A stretch of 9,489 bases of DNA. Source: Clostridia bacterium (GTDB taxonomy: Bacteria; Bacillota; Clostridia; Oscillospirales; CAG-272). Numbering within the stretch: position 1 is the first letter of the stretch; each line of letters opens with the position of its first letter. Positions 6,726-9,489 of the stretch are shown in pieces. The stretch covers positions 1 through 9,489 of the forward strand of contig JAFTMF010000038.1 in the NCBI GenBank assembly GCA_017452565.1. The letters run 5' to 3'. The notes below the pieces were generated by a model, which saw only the letters and a program-made list of their open reading frames with translations, did no database searches and was not told where the DNA came from. Made by a program: the position numbers and the translations under genes.

Positions 6726-6754
6726 ATTATAGCAGGAATCGCGGGAAAATGCAA
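6726..6754 (-). promoter_or_regulatory. Sigma-A promoter of the MATE gene
   Basis: On the minus strand TTGCAT (6754-6749) is separated by 17 bp from a perfect TATAAT (6731-6726), which is preceded by TGc as an extended -10 that can compensate for the weak -35 box. The predicted start is near 6719, about 32 nt before the MATE ATG. No operator-like palindrome is seen over it. Confidence 0.75.
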
Positions 6755-6851
6755 GTGGGATAGAAAAGAAATCGCCGATGAACTTCGGGGGCAAAGGCGG
6801 GCGATCAATACCCGAATCCGGGATTTATTTTATAAATTTACATTTTCCCTC

Positions 6852-6880
6852 TTGCTATATGAGCGAGAATAAGGTACAAT
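6852..6880 (+). promoter_or_regulatory. Sigma-A promoter of the lamin-tail/CotH lipoprotein gene
   Basis: TTGCTA (6852-6857) and TACAAT (6875-6880) are spaced by 17 bp. The -10 box differs from consensus at one base and the -35 box at two. The predicted start is near 6887, giving a leader of about 57 nt. The promoter diverges from that of the MATE gene about 100 bp away. Confidence 0.65.
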
Positions 6881-6915
6881 AGAAGATATCCTACCTTTCA
6901 CTCTTTTTCGCAGTT

Positions 6916-6936
6916 TTTCCGCATTCCGGAAAGGAG
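6916..6936 (+). promoter_or_regulatory. Ribosome binding site partly within a leader hairpin
   Basis: AAAGGAG (6930-6936) lies 7 nt before the ATG at 6944 and fixes the start. Its first bases belong to the right arm of a 6-bp inverted repeat, TTTCCG (6916-6921) with CGGAAA (6927-6932), loop CATTC; two further U-G pairs could extend the stem into the GGAG. The stem is weak, so any effect on translation is speculative. Confidence 0.6.
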
Positions 6937-6943
6937 ATTTCCT

Positions 6944-9489
6944 ATGAATTACTTCCATTCATTCGGCCGACGGTCGATTGCACTGTTGCTCTCGGCGGTG
7001 ATGCTGAGCTCATCCTTGGCAGGCTGTACCAAGCCCAAAGAAACTACCACCGAAGGGACTACCACCACCCCTCCCACCCCTCCCACCACAACCACCACGG
7101 GAATCACCACGCTGCCCGCTCCCGATACCACCCCTCCCGACACTACCCCCGGTGAGGTGCTGACCTTCCCCGCAGAGGGCGAGATCATCGTATCCGAGGT
7201 GATGACCTCCAACGCCACCACGGTGAAGGACTCCTTCGGCGAGTACACCGACTGGATCGAGCTGTACAATACCACCGACAAGGAGCTGTCTCTGGCAGGC
7301 TGTTTCCTCTCGGACAGCGAGAGTAAGCTCTACGGTTATGAGTTCCCCGCCATCAAGATGGGGCCCTACGAGTATCTGATAATCTACGCCTCCGACCGCA
7401 ATCTGCGGGATAAAGAAGGCGAGCTGCACACCAATTTCAAGATCAGCGCAGGAGAGGGCGTCTACTTCTCCCGTATGGGCAGTCTGATCTCTTCGCTGGT
7501 GACCCCCGCCGATCTGCCCGAGGACATCTCCTATGGTCAGATGCAGGACTCCGAGGGCTTTACCCGCGGCTATTTTGCCAAGCCCTCCCCCGGTGCTGCC
7601 AACAGCGGACCGTTTGCGGAAGTGTTTGCCGAGTTGGATCTCTCCGAGATCGGCATCCGCATCAATGAGTTTATGATGAAGAACGAGAACGTCCTCTACG
7701 ATGAGGACGGCGATTGCCCCGACTGGGTGGAGCTACGCAACGTCTCCGACGCGCCCATCTCGCTGGCAGGCTACGGACTATCCGATAAATTCGCCGATCC
7801 CCTGAAGTGGACCTTCCCCGATATCACTCTTCAGCCAGGTGAATACCTGCTGGTACTGCTGTCGGGCAAGACCAAGACCTACGACGAAAACTCTCTCTTC
7901 CTCCACGCCGATTTCAAGCTGAGCAAGGACGATAACGGTCTGCTCCTCTCCAACGAGAAGGGCATCTTCATCGACCGCATTGCCACGGTGGAGCTCCCCG
8001 AATCTGCCTCCTACGGCAGAGATCCCGCCGAGATCACCGCTTGGAAGTTCTTCACCCGTCCCACCCCCGGCAAGGAAAACAGCGCGAACGGCTTTGATAC
8101 GCTGGACGCCTTTCAGATAGGCGCAACGCAGAAGGTTTATATCAGCGAGGTCTGCTCAGTCAGCTCCTCCCGCATCAGCGCACTGCCCAACGAGGACTGG
8201 ATCGAGCTCTACAACAACACCGACGAAGCGGTGAATCTGTCGGGCTGGTCGCTCTCCAAATCTATCGGCGACCTGCGGTATTACACCTTTCCCGAACTCA
8301 CCATCGCTCCCCACAGCTACCTCACCGTAAACGCCAGCGGTACGCCCTCCCAAAGCACCAAAACCCCCGACGTGGGCTTCAAGGTGAGCCATACCGGCGC
8401 AACCCTGTATTTGGTGGACGGCGAGGGAATGGTCACCGATGCATACGAGACCGGTTTGCAGAGAGCCGGCGTCACCTCGGGCAGAGTGATCGAGAACGGC
8501 ACCCTCACCCGAAAGTTTTTCTCCACCCCCACCAAGGGCAAGGAAAACGTCACCGACGGCAGCAGTAGTGCCTATGCCCAGCCTCCCGTAATCGAGTCCT
8601 CGGCAGGGGTGCTTATTGCCGAGAGCCACACCGTCACCCTCAGCACCCTGCAGAAGAACGGTGTGATCTACTATACCACCGACGGCACCGCTCCTACCGA
8701 TGCATCTACCATCTACACCGAGCCGCTGGAGATTACCGCATCCACCTCCATCCGTGCCATCGTTTACGCAGAGGGCTATCTCCCCTCTCAGATTGCCACC
8801 CAAACCTTTTTGGTAGAGGACGAGCATACCCTGAACGTGGTCTGCCTCACCTGCAATCCCGACGATCTCTTCGGCTATAGCCGCGGCATCTGGGCAAACG
8901 GTCCCGGCTGGACTTCTACCTATCCCCACAGAGGTGCCAACTTCTGGAAGGACTGGGAGAGGGAAGTCTTCTTCGAATATTACGAGAAGGACGGCACGCT
9001 GGGCATCTCCTTCTCCGCAGGCATTAAGAATCACGGCCAGTATTCCCGTGCCCAGCCTCAGAAATCGGTATCTATCAACCTCAAGGAAGCCTACGGCTCG
9101 GGCACTGCCTACTATCCCTTCTTCGGCGAGGAAGAGCTGGCGGTGTTCGATAATCTCCTGCTCCGCACCGGCGGTCAGGATCAGAAGTACACCAACCTCA
9201 TCGACGCTTACTGCGCCCGTGTGGTGGACGATCAGATGGATCTGGACATTATGAACGACCGTCCGGTTGCCGTCTACGTCAACGGCGAGTATTGGGGACT
9301 GTATTATATCCGGGACAAGATCAACGAATCCTACGTTTACTACCGTCAGGGTATTGAGGCCGACAATCTGGATATGATCAAGGGCACCAAATCCGCGCAG
9401 ACCGGCTCCTACACCGCTCACAAGGAGCTGCTGGACTACATCAAAAAGCACGATCTCTCCAAGCAGGAGCATTTCGACTACGTAGCAGA
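6944..9489 (+). CDS. Surface lipoprotein with three lamin-tail domains and CotH kinase domain (partial, 3' end beyond window)
   Basis: The frame stays open for 848 codons and runs off the window. The N-terminus has a lipoprotein signal with lipobox LAGC (Cys28), so the mature protein should be lipid-anchored outside the cytoplasmic membrane. A Thr/Pro-rich stalk (about 33-75) follows. Three lamin-tail (LTD) domains occupy about 80-220, 236-379 and 396-536; each carries the same core, DWIELYN (103-109), DWVELRN (260-266) and DWIELYN (418-424), a following (S)LAG/LSG turn, and a closing PGKEN-like motif. Residues about 547-624 resemble the chitobiase/beta-hexosaminidase C-terminal domain (IYYTTDGTAPT, then a Y..PL strand). 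From about 630 the CotH domain begins, with VYVNGEYWGLYYIRDKI (777-793), a hallmark of the CotH spore-coat kinase family. The acidic active-site residues of CotH lie further on, outside the window, so kinase activity cannot be judged. CotH relatives phosphorylate proteins; many LTD-CotH proteins are exported and uncharacterised. Codons are strongly C-ending (many ACC, GCC, TCC). Confidence 0.93.
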   Translation, partial: MNYFHSFGRRSIALLLSAVMLSSSLAGCTKPKETTTEGTTTTPPTPPTTTTTGITTLPAPDTTPPDTTPGEVLTFPAEGEIIVSEVMTSNATTVKDSFGEYTDWIELYNTTDKELSLAGCFLSDSESKLYGYEFPAIKMGPYEYLIIYASDRNLRDKEGELHTNFKISAGEGVYFSRMGSLISSLVTPADLPEDISYGQMQDSEGFTRGYFAKPSPGAANSGPFAEVFAELDLSEIGIRINEFMMKNENVLYDEDGDCPDWVELRNVSDAPISLAGYGLSDKFADPLKWTFPDITLQPGEYLLVLLSGKTKTYDENSLFLHADFKLSKDDNGLLLSNEKGIFIDRIATVELPESASYGRDPAEITAWKFFTRPTPGKENSANGFDTLDAFQIGATQKVYISEVCSVSSSRISALPNEDWIELYNNTDEAVNLSGWSLSKSIGDLRYYTFPELTIAPHSYLTVNASGTPSQSTKTPDVGFKVSHTGATLYLVDGEGMVTDAYETGLQRAGVTSGRVIENGTLTRKFFSTPTKGKENVTDGSSSAYAQPPVIESSAGVLIAESHTVTLSTLQKNGVIYYTTDGTAPTDASTIYTEPLEITASTSIRAIVYAEGYLPSQIATQTFLVEDEHTLNVVCLTCNPDDLFGYSRGIWANGPGWTSTYPHRGANFWKDWEREVFFEYYEKDGTLGISFSAGIKNHGQYSRAQPQKSVSINLKEAYGSGTAYYPFFGEEELAVFDNLLLRTGGQDQKYTNLIDAYCARVVDDQMDLDIMNDRPVAVYVNGEYWGLYYIRDKINESYVYYRQGIEADNLDMIKGTKSAQTGSYTAHKELLDYIKKHDLSKQEHFDYVA

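Noticed and set aside
8156..9472. Minus-strand open frame of 438 codons
   Set aside because: It is antisense to the LTD/CotH lipoprotein, whose C-ending codon bias keeps the opposite strand free of stops. The plus-strand frame has recognisable domains; this one has none.

Overview
The window looks like a chromosomal segment of a GC-rich member of the Clostridia (Bacillota), plausibly a gut Oscillospirales-type organism. This is inferred from the strong GC/C-ending codon preference, the purine-rich Shine-Dalgarno sites, the sigma-A-type promoters, and a lamin-tail/CotH lipoprotein and Tim44-like protein of kinds common in that group. No marker gene fixes the taxon. I found no rRNA, tRNA, CRISPR array, transposase or phage gene.

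Left block (183-3363, minus strand): a compact four-gene unit for salvage of nicotinamide riboside (NR) into NAD. Its order of transcription is an NrtR-type Nudix/winged-helix regulator (2590-3285), a two-domain NadR without the DNA-binding domain of the enterobacterial protein (1456-2568), the PnuC NR transporter (747-1463, overlapping nadR by 8 nt) and an unrecognised 177-residue protein (183-716). A good promoter (TTGACA, 17 bp, TATTCT with an extended TG) precedes the unit. A perfect 15-bp inverted repeat with a 7-nt spacer lies over the -10 box and predicted transcription start, as expected of a repressor operator. The likely logic: the regulator senses NAD status, PnuC imports NR, and NadR phosphorylates it to NMN and adenylylates NMN to NAD. 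The fourth gene may be an undescribed member of this regulon.

Middle block (3497-6754, minus strand): a MATE exporter (5305-6687), a secreted/membrane-anchored Tim44-like protein with a 14-glycine run (4510-5289) and an AEC-family carrier (3552-4490). They are spaced 15-19 nt apart and run from a promoter with a perfect extended -10 box to a perfect 23-bp terminator hairpin. Between this terminator and the NAD promoter lies a short cluster of palindromes that no gene explains.

Right block (6852-9489, plus strand): a divergent promoter drives a large surface lipoprotein, cut off by the window edge. It has a lipobox, a Thr/Pro-rich stalk, three lamin-tail domains, a chitobiase-C-terminal-like domain and the start of a CotH kinase domain. 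Its function is unknown beyond probable cell-surface attachment and possible protein phosphorylation.

The best candidates for something new are the uncharacterised fourth gene of the NAD operon and its palindromic operator.
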